A stretch of DNA of 18,693 nt from Thermaceae bacterium (GTDB lineage: Bacteria; Deinococcota; Deinococci; Deinococcales; Marinithermaceae): positions 1 to 18,693 of the forward strand of contig JALVWZ010000034.1 of NCBI GenBank assembly GCA_027023115.1, written 5' to 3'. Below the pieces are notes generated by a model. That model had not been told where the DNA came from. It saw only the letters and a program-made list of their open reading frames with translations, and did no database searches. A program made the translations under genes and the position numbers. This document shows positions 1 to 6,975 of this stretch, piece by piece. The first letter of the stretch is position 1, and each line of letters begins with the position of its first letter.

Positions 1-216
1 TGGCCCAGCCCCATGGGGTACGACGGCGACGGTTGGCTGAGCGATCCGCCTACCGGAATGGCCTACGTATGGCAGAGCTACGAGCTGAACGACTGGCAAA
101 AGGAGCTCAAGCTCGAGGCCATCCTCGCGTACCACAGCCAGCTCGCGGTAATGAAAGACTTCTTGCTAGCCTTCGTACGCCGCAATGAGCTCTTTTCGTG
201 CGTCAGTTCCCGTTAA
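1..216 (+). CDS. probable PIG-L/LmbE-family deacetylase, C-terminal fragment
   Basis: The reading frame is open from the first base and ends at TAA 214-216, so only the last 71 residues are in the window and the start lies upstream. The tail contains KLEAILAYHSQLAV followed by FLLAFVRRNELF. This resembles the end of PIG-L/LmbE-type zinc-dependent N-acetyl-sugar deacetylases, where a K..AL..HRSQ helix precedes an F.RRNE.F strand. The zinc-binding residues of that family sit nearer the N-terminus and cannot be checked here. The gene converges on recO and the two stop codons overlap in the four bases TTAA (213-216). The substrate is unknown; a role in bacillithiol or glycan metabolism would be a guess. 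The family call rests on this short tail only. Confidence 0.55.
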   Translation, partial: WPSPMGYDGDGWLSDPPTGMAYVWQSYELNDWQKELKLEAILAYHSQLAVMKDFLLAFVRRNELFSCVSSR

Positions 217-938
217 GTTTTGCCGTTCGTGCGATAGGCGGAGCGTACTGCCGCTTCCGAGCGCAAGGGTTCGACCTGGTAGGAAACGTACGCCAGCAGC
301 GCCCGCAAAAGCGGCAGGGGGTCGCCTGCTTCAAGCGCGGCCACGGCCTGGGAGCCGGGCCGTTTGAGAATGGCCGCCAGCCCCGCCGCTCCCCCCGTCC
401 CCAGATAGACCCGGGGTTCGCGGGCGCAGGCGGAAGAGGCGAGGGAGCCGGTCAACTCCAGGTAAGGCGCTCCGCCCGGGCAGCGGTCGTCCAGCGAGGG
501 AGCGAGGCCGGCCGCGGCCAGCATCCGCCACCCACCCCAGACCAGTGGCACCCGCGGGTCGGCGTGGCTCGCCACCCCGCGCAGGCTGCTGGTGAAGACG
601 GGCCAGATGGCGGCGGCCGTTTCCGGCGCGGCCAGGTTGTAGGCCAGCTCCGCCAGGTACGCCGCCGCCGGGTAGCGGCGCGGTTCGCTGAGCCCTTCCA
701 GGCGGCCGATGAGCTCGACCTGGGTCAGGGTGGCCAGTTCGCGCTCGGGTTTGTGATAGGCCTGATAGCGGACGTGGTGAAAGAGCATCAGACGGCCGGA
801 GCGTCCGCCGGGACGTTGCGCCTTGCGGGCCACCACCGCGCTCGAGCCCTCGGGGCCCACCAGGCGGAGGATCACGTCACCTCCCGGCAGCGGCTTGCGG
901 GCGACGATCACCCCTTCGCTAGTGCGGTAGCGCTCCAC
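213..938 (-). CDS. recO: DNA repair protein RecO
   Basis: A 241-residue protein, the usual length for RecO, the recombination mediator that works with RecR (and RecF) to load RecA on SSB-coated single-stranded DNA and anneals strands. The N-terminal OB-fold is recognisable: EGVIVARKPLPGGDVILRL, then SSAVVARKAQRPGGRSGR, matching the family pattern of a basic strand ending in a run of R/K residues. The C-terminal helical part ends with LLRALLAYVSYQVEPLRS, also typical. Only two cysteines remain in the region that carries a zinc knuckle in some homologues (DDRCPGG and SACAREP), so zinc binding is doubtful. The start is GTG at 938. An in-frame TAG lies directly before it, so no longer form is possible. 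There is no Shine-Dalgarno sequence, but a TACCAT box ends six bases upstream, which suggests a leaderless mRNA. Confidence 0.88.
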   Translation of the reverse strand: MERYRTSEGVIVARKPLPGGDVILRLVGPEGSSAVVARKAQRPGGRSGRLMLFHHVRYQAYHKPERELATLTQVELIGRLEGLSEPRRYPAAAYLAELAYNLAAPETAAAIWPVFTSSLRGVASHADPRVPLVWGGWRMLAAAGLAPSLDDRCPGGAPYLELTGSLASSACAREPRVYLGTGGAAGLAAILKRPGSQAVAALEAGDPLPLLRALLAYVSYQVEPLRSEAAVRSAYRTNGKT

Positions 939-944
939 CTACTC

Positions 945-950
945 ATGGTA
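945..950 (-). promoter_or_regulatory. -10 box TACCAT of recO (leaderless arrangement)
   Basis: On the minus strand TACCAT is followed by six bases (GAGTAG) and then the GTG start of recO. This TANNNT-to-start distance is typical of leaderless promoters in Deinococcus-Thermus bacteria. No -35 hexamer is evident at 16-18 bases upstream. The box faces the promoter of the divergent small membrane protein about 30 bases away. Confidence 0.45.
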
Positions 951-975
951 GGTCAATCACCGCCGTTGGGGGTTG

Positions 976-984
976 TGCTACACT
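976..984 (+). promoter_or_regulatory. extended -10 promoter TG-C-TACACT of the small membrane protein gene
   Basis: TG at 976-977, one base, then TACACT at 979-984 form an extended -10 element. The ATG at 993 follows after eight bases, so the transcript would be leaderless or carry one or two leader bases. No -35 hexamer is evident, as expected for extended -10 promoters. Confidence 0.5.
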
Positions 985-992
985 GAGCCTGG

Positions 993-1241
993 ATGAATAC
1001 GACCGGTCAGTACACGCTTGAAGAGATAACCGAATGGCTAGTCATCGGCCTGCTGGTTACCGTCGGGGTCTTGGTAGCTTTGTGGCTCGGCGGTTGGCTG
1101 ATGGTGTTTTTGGGTAAGCTCTTCCTGGCGGTCGCCGCGCTAATCGTCGTTCTCCTCAAGTTCCTGATACCTGCCTTGATAATCGCCGGGATAATCTACC
1201 TGGTGGTGCGGGCATTCTCCAAACCACAAAAAGCTACGTGA
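993..1241 (+). CDS. small hydrophobic membrane protein, unknown function
   Basis: An 82-residue protein of no family I recognise. After a polar N-terminus (MNTTGQYTLEEITEW) nearly all residues 15-72 are hydrophobic, enough for two long or three short transmembrane helices, with one lysine near residue 47 and another near residue 57 as likely loop or boundary positions. It ends in a short basic tail (RAFSKPQKAT), which would lie in the cytoplasm under the positive-inside rule. There is no signal peptidase site and no cysteine. The gene has an extended -10 promoter eight bases before the ATG and no Shine-Dalgarno sequence. Its TGA stop overlaps the ATG of a 16-codon mini-ORF by one base, so it probably heads a transcript that continues into the radical SAM and folC genes. 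That layout argues that it is a real gene. Confidence 0.65.
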   Translation: MNTTGQYTLEEITEWLVIGLLVTVGVLVALWLGGWLMVFLGKLFLAVAALIVVLLKFLIPALIIAGIIYLVVRAFSKPQKAT

Positions 1242-1291
1242 TGACTGCGCCTCTGCGAGAACGCCGGCGGCGCTGGCGGGGCGGCCGTTAG
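1241..1291 (+). CDS. 16-codon arginine-rich mini-ORF coupling two genes
   Basis: An ATG at 1241 overlaps the stop of the preceding gene (TGATG). It opens a frame encoding MTAPLRERRRRWRGGR and ends at TAG 1289-1291, directly against the ATG of the radical SAM gene (TAGATG). The mini-ORF is in the same frame as the radical SAM gene, so a single TAG separates the two. It may serve only to carry re-initiating ribosomes across the 50-base gap, or it may be chance. It was found by reading the junction; nothing shows that the peptide itself has a function. Confidence 0.35.
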   Translation: MTAPLRERRRRWRGGR

Positions 1292-2782
1292 ATGGACCGC
1301 CGCTTACGTCGCCGCATTCAAGACCGGCTCGAGGGCGAAAGAGGGACGATCTACAAAGATGCCCCGCTGCGCGTCACCCTGGCTTATCCGAACACCTACG
1401 CGGTAGCGATGGCCTCGCTGGGTTTCCAGACCGTCTACCGCCTCTTCAACGAGGAGCCCGACTTTGCCTGTGAACGCGCCTTCCTGGAAGACGCCGACCT
1501 GGCCGCGCCGGGTCGGCTGCCCACCTACGAGTCGGGCCGCGCTGCTGGTAACGCTCACATCTTCGCCATCTCGGTGGCCTTCGAGCTGGATCTGGTCAAC
1601 ATCGTCCGCCTTTTACGGGCGGCGGGGCTGGAGCCGCTGCGCTCGCAGCGTGACGAGTCCGACCCGCTGGTGGTGATCGGCGGCCCGCTCACCAGTTCCA
1701 ACCCCTGGCCACTGGCTCCTTTTGCCGACGCCATTTTGATTGGCGACGGCGAGGAGACCGTGCCCTGGCTGGCCGAGGCGTTCCGGCAGGCGGAAGGCAA
1801 GGCGGCCTTCCTCGACCTGGTGGAGGGAGCGCCGGGAGTCTTTCTGCCGGATCGCGACGAGCGCGAGCCGCGCTGGGCTACCGCGCCGGTCGAGAAGCTG
1901 CCGGTATACTCGCAGATTATCTCGCGCCACTCGGAGTTTCCGGGCGTGTTCCTCATCGAGGCCGAGCGCGGCTGCCCGCGCCCCTGCACGTTTTGCCTGG
2001 CGCGGGTGATGTACGGCCCCACCCGCAACGTGCCCGCTGAGAAGGTGCTGGCGGCGGTGCCGGAGGGAGTGGAAAAGGTAGGGCTGGTGGGGGCGGCGCT
2101 CTCCGACTACCCCTTCGTCAAGCAGGTGGGCCATGCACTGCTAAAGCGGGGGATCCGCCTCTCGGTTTCCAGCGTCCGCGCCGACCGGGTGGACCGTGAG
2201 CTGGCGGAGATTCTCAAGGCCGGCGGACTGCGCACCTTTACCGTGGCCGCCGACGGCCCCAGCCAGCGCCTGCGCGACCTGCTCAAGAAGCAGATAACCG
2301 AAGAACACCTTATCGGCGCGGCGGAGCTGGCTCGCGAGCTGGGCTTCAAGGGCTTCAAGCTCTACCAGATGATCGGCCTGCCTACCGAGAGCGACGAAGA
2401 CATAACCGAGATGATCGAGTTCATCAAGCGTCTGGCGCAGATCACGCCGCTTACGTTGGGCGTTTCGCCCTTCGTTCCCAAGCGCAATACCCCTCACTTT
2501 GGCGACGTATTTGCCGGCGTTCGCCAGATAGACGCGCGCCTGAAGCGCATACAAAAGGAGCTGCGGCGTCTGCGGCCGCGGGTGGAGGTGCGCAGCACCA
2601 GCGCCAAGTGGGCCTGGATCGAGGCGGTAATCGCCCGTGGCGGGCCCGAAGTGGGCCACGCCGCTTTGTTGCTGGAGGAGGGCGAGTCGTACCCGCGCTG
2701 GAAGAAGGCGCTGGCCGAGGTGGGCTGGGACGATCCGCTGACGCGTCCGGAGGGCGCGTCGCTGCCCCTGGTAGTGGGCTGA
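1292..2782 (+). CDS. radical SAM protein with N-terminal B12-binding-like domain
   Basis: A 496-residue protein. Residues about 25-185 look like the cobalamin-binding-type Rossmann region of TIGR03960-like radical SAM proteins: RVTLAYPNTYAVAMASLGFQ, a central IFAISVAFELDLVN, then PLVVIGGPLTSSNPWPLAPF and ILIGDGEETV. The radical SAM core begins at ERGCPRPCTFC, with cysteines 228, 232 and 235 forming the CxxxCxxC motif that binds the 4Fe-4S cluster and cleaves S-adenosylmethionine. Later core segments include TVAADGPSQRLRDLLKK and KGFKLYQMIGLPTESDEDI. The substrate is not known. The C-terminal TIGR03936-type domain found fused in some relatives is absent. The ATG at 1292 directly follows an in-frame TAG, so it is the furthest upstream start, and the N-terminal sequence fits homologues. 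folC starts two bases after the stop, which suggests one transcript. Confidence 0.85.
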   Translation: MDRRLRRRIQDRLEGERGTIYKDAPLRVTLAYPNTYAVAMASLGFQTVYRLFNEEPDFACERAFLEDADLAAPGRLPTYESGRAAGNAHIFAISVAFELDLVNIVRLLRAAGLEPLRSQRDESDPLVVIGGPLTSSNPWPLAPFADAILIGDGEETVPWLAEAFRQAEGKAAFLDLVEGAPGVFLPDRDEREPRWATAPVEKLPVYSQIISRHSEFPGVFLIEAERGCPRPCTFCLARVMYGPTRNVPAEKVLAAVPEGVEKVGLVGAALSDYPFVKQVGHALLKRGIRLSVSSVRADRVDRELAEILKAGGLRTFTVAADGPSQRLRDLLKKQITEEHLIGAAELARELGFKGFKLYQMIGLPTESDEDITEMIEFIKRLAQITPLTLGVSPFVPKRNTPHFGDVFAGVRQIDARLKRIQKELRRLRPRVEVRSTSAKWAWIEAVIARGGPEVGHAALLLEEGESYPRWKKALAEVGWDDPLTRPEGASLPLVVG

Positions 2783-2784
2783 AC

Positions 2785-3924
2785 ATGGAATTTGCGGCGG
2801 CGGCAGCCTGGCTGGAGCGGCAGACCCGCGGCGGCAGGCCGCGTGGTCCCGAACGGGCGGCAGAACTGCTCGCGGCGCTGGGCCGGCAACAACCCGCCAC
2901 CAAATTCGTCCACGTCGTGGGAACCAACGGCAAGGGGAGCGTGGCGGCTTACCTGGAGGCCGCCTTTGGCGGCAGCGGCGGCAGCTTTACCAGTCCGCAC
3001 CTGGTTAGCCTGCGCGAGCGGGTTCGTTACGGCGGGCGGATGGTGGCGGAGGGCGAGGTCGTCGACTTCGTCAAAAAGGTCCGCGGCCTGTCGTTGCACC
3101 GGCAGCCGGCGTTCTTCGACCTGATGTTGGGGCTGGCGCTCGAGGCCTTTGCGCGTCACGGCATTGACTGGGCGGCGCTCGAGGCGGGCGTGGGTGGGGC
3201 TTCTGACGCGACCATGGCGGTATCAAACGTGCGGGCGCTGGTGATAACCAACGTGACCGCCGACCACCTGCAAACATTCGGTGGCTTTGCCGGGTTGGCG
3301 CGAGACAAGGCGGCGGCCATCCGACCGGGCCGACCGGTGATTACCGCCGCGGGTGGTGCGGCTATGCGGCAGATAAGCGAGCTGGCGCACGAGCGAGAGG
3401 CGCCGCTTTACGTGTACGACCCGGCAGAACCGCTCTTTTCGCTACCCCGGCCGCCGGCGCTGGCGGGCGCGTTCCAGCGCCGTAACGCCGCTTTGGCTGT
3501 GGCGGCGTTGCGGCTTTTGGGTTTTGGCGAGGAGGCGGTGCGGCGGGGGCTGGCGGCGGCACGTTTGCCGGGCCGCCTGCAAAGGCTCCGGGTGCAGGGG
3601 GTGGAGGTCTATCTGGACGGGGCTCACAACCCTCACGCGGCCGCGGCGCTGGTGGCTGAGCTGCCGCCCTTTCACCTGCTATTCGGCGCCCACCAGCGTA
3701 AAGACGCCGCCGCCATGCTGGAGATCCTCGGTCAAAAGGCCCTTTCGGTTACGCTTACCTGGCCGCTGGCGGCACCGCCTGCCGGCTTACGGGCCCCTTA
3801 CGTAGCCGCGCCCGAAGCCGCCTTGCAAGAAGTACTCGCAAGGGCGGGTGCAAAAAAAGAACCCGTGCTGGTAACGGGTTCTTTTTACCTTCTAGGTCGT
3901 TTAGCGGGCGGCGGCCTGGGTTAG
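2785..3924 (+). CDS. folC: folylpolyglutamate synthase / dihydrofolate synthase (FolC), short form
   Basis: An ATP-dependent ligase that adds glutamate to dihydropteroate and/or folates in the cytoplasm. At 379 residues it is shorter than the usual 410-430. The P-loop is FVHVVGTNGKGSVAAYL, followed by TSPHL, the EAGVGG segment (normally GLGGRLDATN), TNVTADH with the conserved DH, and RDKAAAIRPG with the lysine that is carbamylated in homologues. The C-terminal domain has LPGRLQRL, YLDGAHNPHA and the final VLVTGSFYLLG. The GGASDATM stretch departs from consensus. The start is the ATG two bases after the radical SAM stop; the open frame extends further upstream, but only inside that gene. The last 24 bases overlap the opposing lipoprotein gene, and a terminator hairpin lies within the codons for KKEPVLVTGSFYL. 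Confidence 0.9.
   Translation: MEFAAAAAWLERQTRGGRPRGPERAAELLAALGRQQPATKFVHVVGTNGKGSVAAYLEAAFGGSGGSFTSPHLVSLRERVRYGGRMVAEGEVVDFVKKVRGLSLHRQPAFFDLMLGLALEAFARHGIDWAALEAGVGGASDATMAVSNVRALVITNVTADHLQTFGGFAGLARDKAAAIRPGRPVITAAGGAAMRQISELAHEREAPLYVYDPAEPLFSLPRPPALAGAFQRRNAALAVAALRLLGFGEEAVRRGLAAARLPGRLQRLRVQGVEVYLDGAHNPHAAAALVAELPPFHLLFGAHQRKDAAAMLEILGQKALSVTLTWPLAAPPAGLRAPYVAAPEAALQEVLARAGAKKEPVLVTGSFYLLGRLAGGGLG
3852..3887. terminator. bidirectional intrinsic terminator inside the 3' end of folC
   Basis: The arms AAAAAGAACCCG (3854-3865) and CGGGTTCTTTTT (3875-3886) pair perfectly over 12 bases, plus one more T-A pair, with a loop of about seven bases. A-runs and T-runs flank the G/C core on both sides, so the hairpin has a U-tract in either direction. 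For the minus strand it lies 15 bases after the stop of the lipoprotein gene, the expected place for a terminator. For the plus strand it lies about 36 bases before the folC stop codon, inside translated sequence, where ribosomes would normally keep it unfolded. Confidence 0.8.
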
Positions 3925-4980
3925 CAGCTTGCCGTTTTGGTCGTAAAAGCGTGCCAAACGGGGTTTACCCGCGACGCTGATGATGACGTAGGGGCTGGTG
4001 AGCGCCTGGGTGACGATGGCGCCCGGAGGAGGCTGGTGGAGTATGAGGTGTACTTCCAGGACGTCGCCACGCAAGTTCACGCTTTGCACCTCGATAGCGT
4101 AGCCGCCGCTACGCTTTAGGCCCCAGAAGAAGGCCGCGACGCTCTGGCGGCCAAAGTCCAGCGCCGGCGGAGCGGGGCGGGGTACGCGGTTGCCCGCGGC
4201 CAGCGGCCAGATCTGCGCCATGAAAGCGCGTTCGCTCTGCGCCAGGAGGCCGAGCGGGGCGGGGTCTTTGTAGGCGCTCATGGCGCCCTTGGCGAGCAGC
4301 TTCCAGCCTAACCGGGGGTTGGGGCTCGAGTCCAAGACGATCTCCTTTTCTACGCCGTACTGCAGCGCTAAAGCGGTGCTGCGGTAACGGCGGGGACGCG
4401 GCAGCAGGCGGTAGGCGGGGAAGACCGGTTCGGCCAGCTGATAGATCACCAGCGGACGGACGGGGTTACGCGCCAGCGCTTCGCGCAGGATCACCTTGGT
4501 TTCTGCTTCGGTCAGTCCTGCAATCTCGGGGTATTCGGGGACGCCCTCGTTTTCAATGCCGTCTCCTGCCGCGAGCGGTCCCGAAAGACGGTGCCAAACG
4601 CCGTCGTAGAGCCAAACTCCTTCCAGGTCGACCTTAGTCTTGGTGTGATACTCCAGACCAGGAAAAGCCAAGACCGTGCGCGCCGGCAGCCGCAGCGCCG
4701 GCAGGACCTCGCGGAAAAGCGGTTCTCCCGAAACCCAAAGGGCGCCGGGAACCGCCCAAACATGTGGCTGCGGGGGTGGCGGTTGCAGGTCGAGGGTGGT
4801 GCCGTCGAGCTCGACCTGAACGGGGTCGCCGTAGAAGTAGACCCAGCGCTCGCTAGCTTCGCGGGTCAGGAGTTCGACCTCGCTCACCGAGTAGCTGGGG
4901 CCGGTGTTCGCCTCGAGCACCGGCACGCATGCGGGTAGCGCGAGCACCAGTAAAGCCAGGGCCAGTTTCTTTAGCTTCAT
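3901..4980 (-). CDS. secreted lipoprotein with C-terminal PrcB-like domain
   Basis: A 359-residue protein with a lipoprotein signal: basic MKLKK, a hydrophobic stretch, then LALPAC with the lipidated cysteine at 18. The middle (about 40-235) is unfamiliar, with W/Y/P-rich stretches such as PPPPQPHVWAVPGALWVSG. Residues about 245-345 resemble the PrcB C-terminal domain (PF14343): SVAAFFWGLKRSGGYAIEV, then LEVHLIL and PPPGAIVTQALTSPYVII. PrcB was first described as a partner of the PrtP protease of Treponema; in other proteins the domain is a secreted module of unclear role. The ATG at 4980 lacks a Shine-Dalgarno sequence but has TAGACT six bases upstream, so it may be leaderless. It follows dppC by 44 bases on the same strand, and its 3' end overlaps folC by 24 bases. 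Confidence 0.75.
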   Translation of the reverse strand: MKLKKLALALLVLALPACVPVLEANTGPSYSVSEVELLTREASERWVYFYGDPVQVELDGTTLDLQPPPPQPHVWAVPGALWVSGEPLFREVLPALRLPARTVLAFPGLEYHTKTKVDLEGVWLYDGVWHRLSGPLAAGDGIENEGVPEYPEIAGLTEAETKVILREALARNPVRPLVIYQLAEPVFPAYRLLPRPRRYRSTALALQYGVEKEIVLDSSPNPRLGWKLLAKGAMSAYKDPAPLGLLAQSERAFMAQIWPLAAGNRVPRPAPPALDFGRQSVAAFFWGLKRSGGYAIEVQSVNLRGDVLEVHLILHQPPPGAIVTQALTSPYVIISVAGKPRLARFYDQNGKLLTQAAAR

Positions 4981-4986
4981 GACAGT

Positions 4987-4992
4987 AGTCTA
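4987..4992 (-). promoter_or_regulatory. -10 box TAGACT of the PrcB-like lipoprotein gene
   Basis: On the minus strand TAGACT is followed by ACTGTC and then ATG, the same six-base spacing seen upstream of recO. There is no recognisable -35. A short inverted repeat, CCGGTAAGGAAACCGG, lies just upstream on the same strand and may be the end of the dpp transcript. Readthrough from dppC is also possible. Confidence 0.4.
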
Positions 4993-5024
4993 AGCCGGTT
5001 TCCTTACCGGAAGATTAAGCGCGA

Positions 5025-5891
5025 TTAACGCGAGGTGCGCGGGTCGAGCGCGTCGCGCAGGCCGTCGCCCAGCAAGTTGAAACCGAGCACCGCCACCATG
5101 ATGGCCACGCCGGGAAAGAGGCTGATCCAGGGGGCGCGGGTGAAGTATAAGAAACCCTTGGAAATCATTAAGCCCCACTCGGGCTGCGGCGGTTGCGCGC
5201 CGAGGCCCAAGAAACCCAGGCCGGCAGCGTCGAGAATGGCGGTGGCGATGGAGAGCGTGCCTTGAACGATGAGCGGCGAAAGACCGTTTGGCAGAACGTG
5301 CCTGAAGATGACCCGCGAGTGCGTCGCCCCCAGGCCGACGGCGGCGGAAACGAAGTCCTGCTCCTTGATAGAGATGACCACGCTGCGCGTCAGACGCGCG
5401 TAAATCGGTATCTGCACGATACCGACCGCGATCATCGCGTTCGATATTCCCGGACCGATGACCGCCACGATGGCTATCGCCAGCAGGATCGAGGGGAAAG
5501 AGAGCAAGATGTCTATCAACCAGCTGATCAGCATGTCGGTGGTGCCGCCAAAGTAGCCGGCTAGAAGGCCAAGAACCGTGCCAACGACGATAGCCAGGCC
5601 AACGGCAAAGACGCCGACGCGCAAGGAAATGCGCGAACCGTGGACGACGCGCACGAAGATGTCGCGGCCGAGCTCGTCGGTACCCATGATGTGTTCGGCC
5701 GTCGGCGGTCGCAGGCGCTCGCGCAGATGGCGGTCCTTGGTGGCGTCGTAGGGGTAAAGGAAAGGCGCCAGCAGCGCTAATAGAACGAAGAACCCAACGA
5801 TTAGCATTCCCGCCTTGCCGGAGCTGGAACGGCGGAAGCGGAGCCAGGCTTGCTGGGTGGGGGTGCGCATGTAGGCTTCGGAAGTCGCCAT
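5025..5891 (-). CDS. dppC: peptide-type ABC transporter permease (DppC/OppC family)
   Basis: A 288-residue inner-membrane permease, one half of the channel of a dipeptide/oligopeptide importer. It has an N-terminal helix (about 28-48), the characteristic HIMGTDELGRDIFVRVVHG segment, further helices from residue 92, the EAA loop that contacts the ATPase (QDFVSAAVGLGATHSRVIF, about 178-196), GLGFLGLGAQPPQPEWG, and a last helix ending in LLGDGLRDALDPR. The start at 5891 has AGGAG seven bases upstream, and the stop of dppB (TAG) forms part of this site, so the two genes are translationally linked. No ATPase gene (dppD/dppF) lies next to it, so the energising subunits must be encoded elsewhere. 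The substrate cannot be read from the sequence. Confidence 0.92.
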   Translation of the reverse strand: MATSEAYMRTPTQQAWLRFRRSSSGKAGMLIVGFFVLLALLAPFLYPYDATKDRHLRERLRPPTAEHIMGTDELGRDIFVRVVHGSRISLRVGVFAVGLAIVVGTVLGLLAGYFGGTTDMLISWLIDILLSFPSILLAIAIVAVIGPGISNAMIAVGIVQIPIYARLTRSVVISIKEQDFVSAAVGLGATHSRVIFRHVLPNGLSPLIVQGTLSIATAILDAAGLGFLGLGAQPPQPEWGLMISKGFLYFTRAPWISLFPGVAIMVAVLGFNLLGDGLRDALDPRTSR

Positions 5892-5901
5892 ATCTTAGCT
5901 C

Positions 5902-6957
5902 CTAGTGGTACTGCACGCGCGGGTCGAAAAAGCCGTAGGAGAGGTCTACCAGCGCGTTGATGATCACGTAAACGGTGGCGATGAAGAGGGTGCCGCCCTG
6001 GACAATAGGGTAGTCGCGGGCGCCAATGCCGTCGTAGAGCCACTTGCCGATGCCGGGCCAGTTGAAAATGGTTTCGGTGAGGATGGCACCGGTCAGCAGG
6101 GTGCCAAACATCAGGCCGATGATGGTTATCACCGGCAGCATGGCGTTGCGCAGGGCGTGTTTCCAGATGACCATTCTTTCGGATAGTCCTTTGGAACGGG
6201 CGGTACGGATATAATCTTGGCTCATGACCTCGAGCATCGCCCCGCGCATCATACGGGCGATAACCGCCATCGGGATGCTTCCCAGGGCAATGGACGGCAA
6301 AATGAGGTGTTTTAACGCGTTGAGAGTCACCGCCAGGTTGCCACGCAATAGGCCGTCGAGTACGTACATACCGGTTAGCGGCTTTACCTGCAGCCCTACG
6401 TCGAGCCTGCCCGATGGCGGCAGCCAGTGCAGGTTGACCGCGAATAGGTAAATGAGCAGCAGACCCAGCCAGAAAATGGGCATGGAGATCCCTACCAAGG
6501 CGCCGGTCATCACCGTCAGGTCAACCCAGCTATTTTTGCGTACCGCCGCCATGATGCCGGCGGGAATGGCCACCAAGATGGCTAGCAACATCGCGCCAAT
6601 AGAGAGCTCCAGGGTAGCCGGAAATCGCGCCCGCAGCTCGGTGGCCACGTCCACCTTGGTAAAGATGGACTCGCCCAGGTCGCCGTGCAGGATCCGGTTG
6701 GCAAAAGAAAAGTACTGGCTTTCAAACAGCGCCGCCGGGTTCTTTTCTTCAACGGCGGCCTTGACGTTGAAAAACAACGGCTTGTCCAGGTTTAGTTGCT
6801 TCCTCAGTTTTTCCAGCGCCTGCGGAGTGGCTCGCTGGCCGAGCATGACTACCGCAGGGTCGCCGGGTATCAGATGTATAAAAGTGAAGACCAGCAGACT
6901 TACGCCAAAGAGGACGGGGATGAGGCCGAGAAAACGTCTGATCGCGTAGGCGGTCAC
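5902..6957 (-). CDS. dppB: peptide-type ABC transporter permease (DppB/OppB family)
   Basis: A 351-residue partner of DppC. The N-terminus shows the family signature IRRFLGLIPVLFGVSLLVF, then HLIPGDPAVVMLG, the LHGDLGESIFT segment, hydrophobic helices from about residue 115, the EAA loop (QDYIRTARSKGLSERMVIWK, about 247-266), and FNWPGIGKWLYDGIGARDYP. It ends in SYGFFDPRVQYH, the usual DppB ending. An insertion of about a dozen residues (AAVEEKNPAALFESQY) lies between the LDKPLF and GDLG segments. The start is GTG at 6957, supported by GGAGG four bases upstream. A strong hairpin separates it from dppA, probably lowering permease synthesis relative to the binding protein. dppC follows after nine bases. 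Confidence 0.92.
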   Translation of the reverse strand: MTAYAIRRFLGLIPVLFGVSLLVFTFIHLIPGDPAVVMLGQRATPQALEKLRKQLNLDKPLFFNVKAAVEEKNPAALFESQYFSFANRILHGDLGESIFTKVDVATELRARFPATLELSIGAMLLAILVAIPAGIMAAVRKNSWVDLTVMTGALVGISMPIFWLGLLLIYLFAVNLHWLPPSGRLDVGLQVKPLTGMYVLDGLLRGNLAVTLNALKHLILPSIALGSIPMAVIARMMRGAMLEVMSQDYIRTARSKGLSERMVIWKHALRNAMLPVITIIGLMFGTLLTGAILTETIFNWPGIGKWLYDGIGARDYPIVQGGTLFIATVYVIINALVDLSYGFFDPRVQYH

Positions 6958-6975
6958 GAAACCTCCGAGAGGAAA

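Noticed and set aside
198..986. Long open frame of 262 codons on the plus strand opposite recO
   Set aside because: It is the antisense of a recognisable recO gene in high-GC DNA; the translation is arginine/glycine-rich with no family resemblance.
2608..2784. Upstream extension of folC by 59 codons
   Set aside because: The extension lies wholly within the radical SAM gene and its translation is low-complexity; the FolC N-terminus fits the ATG at 2785.
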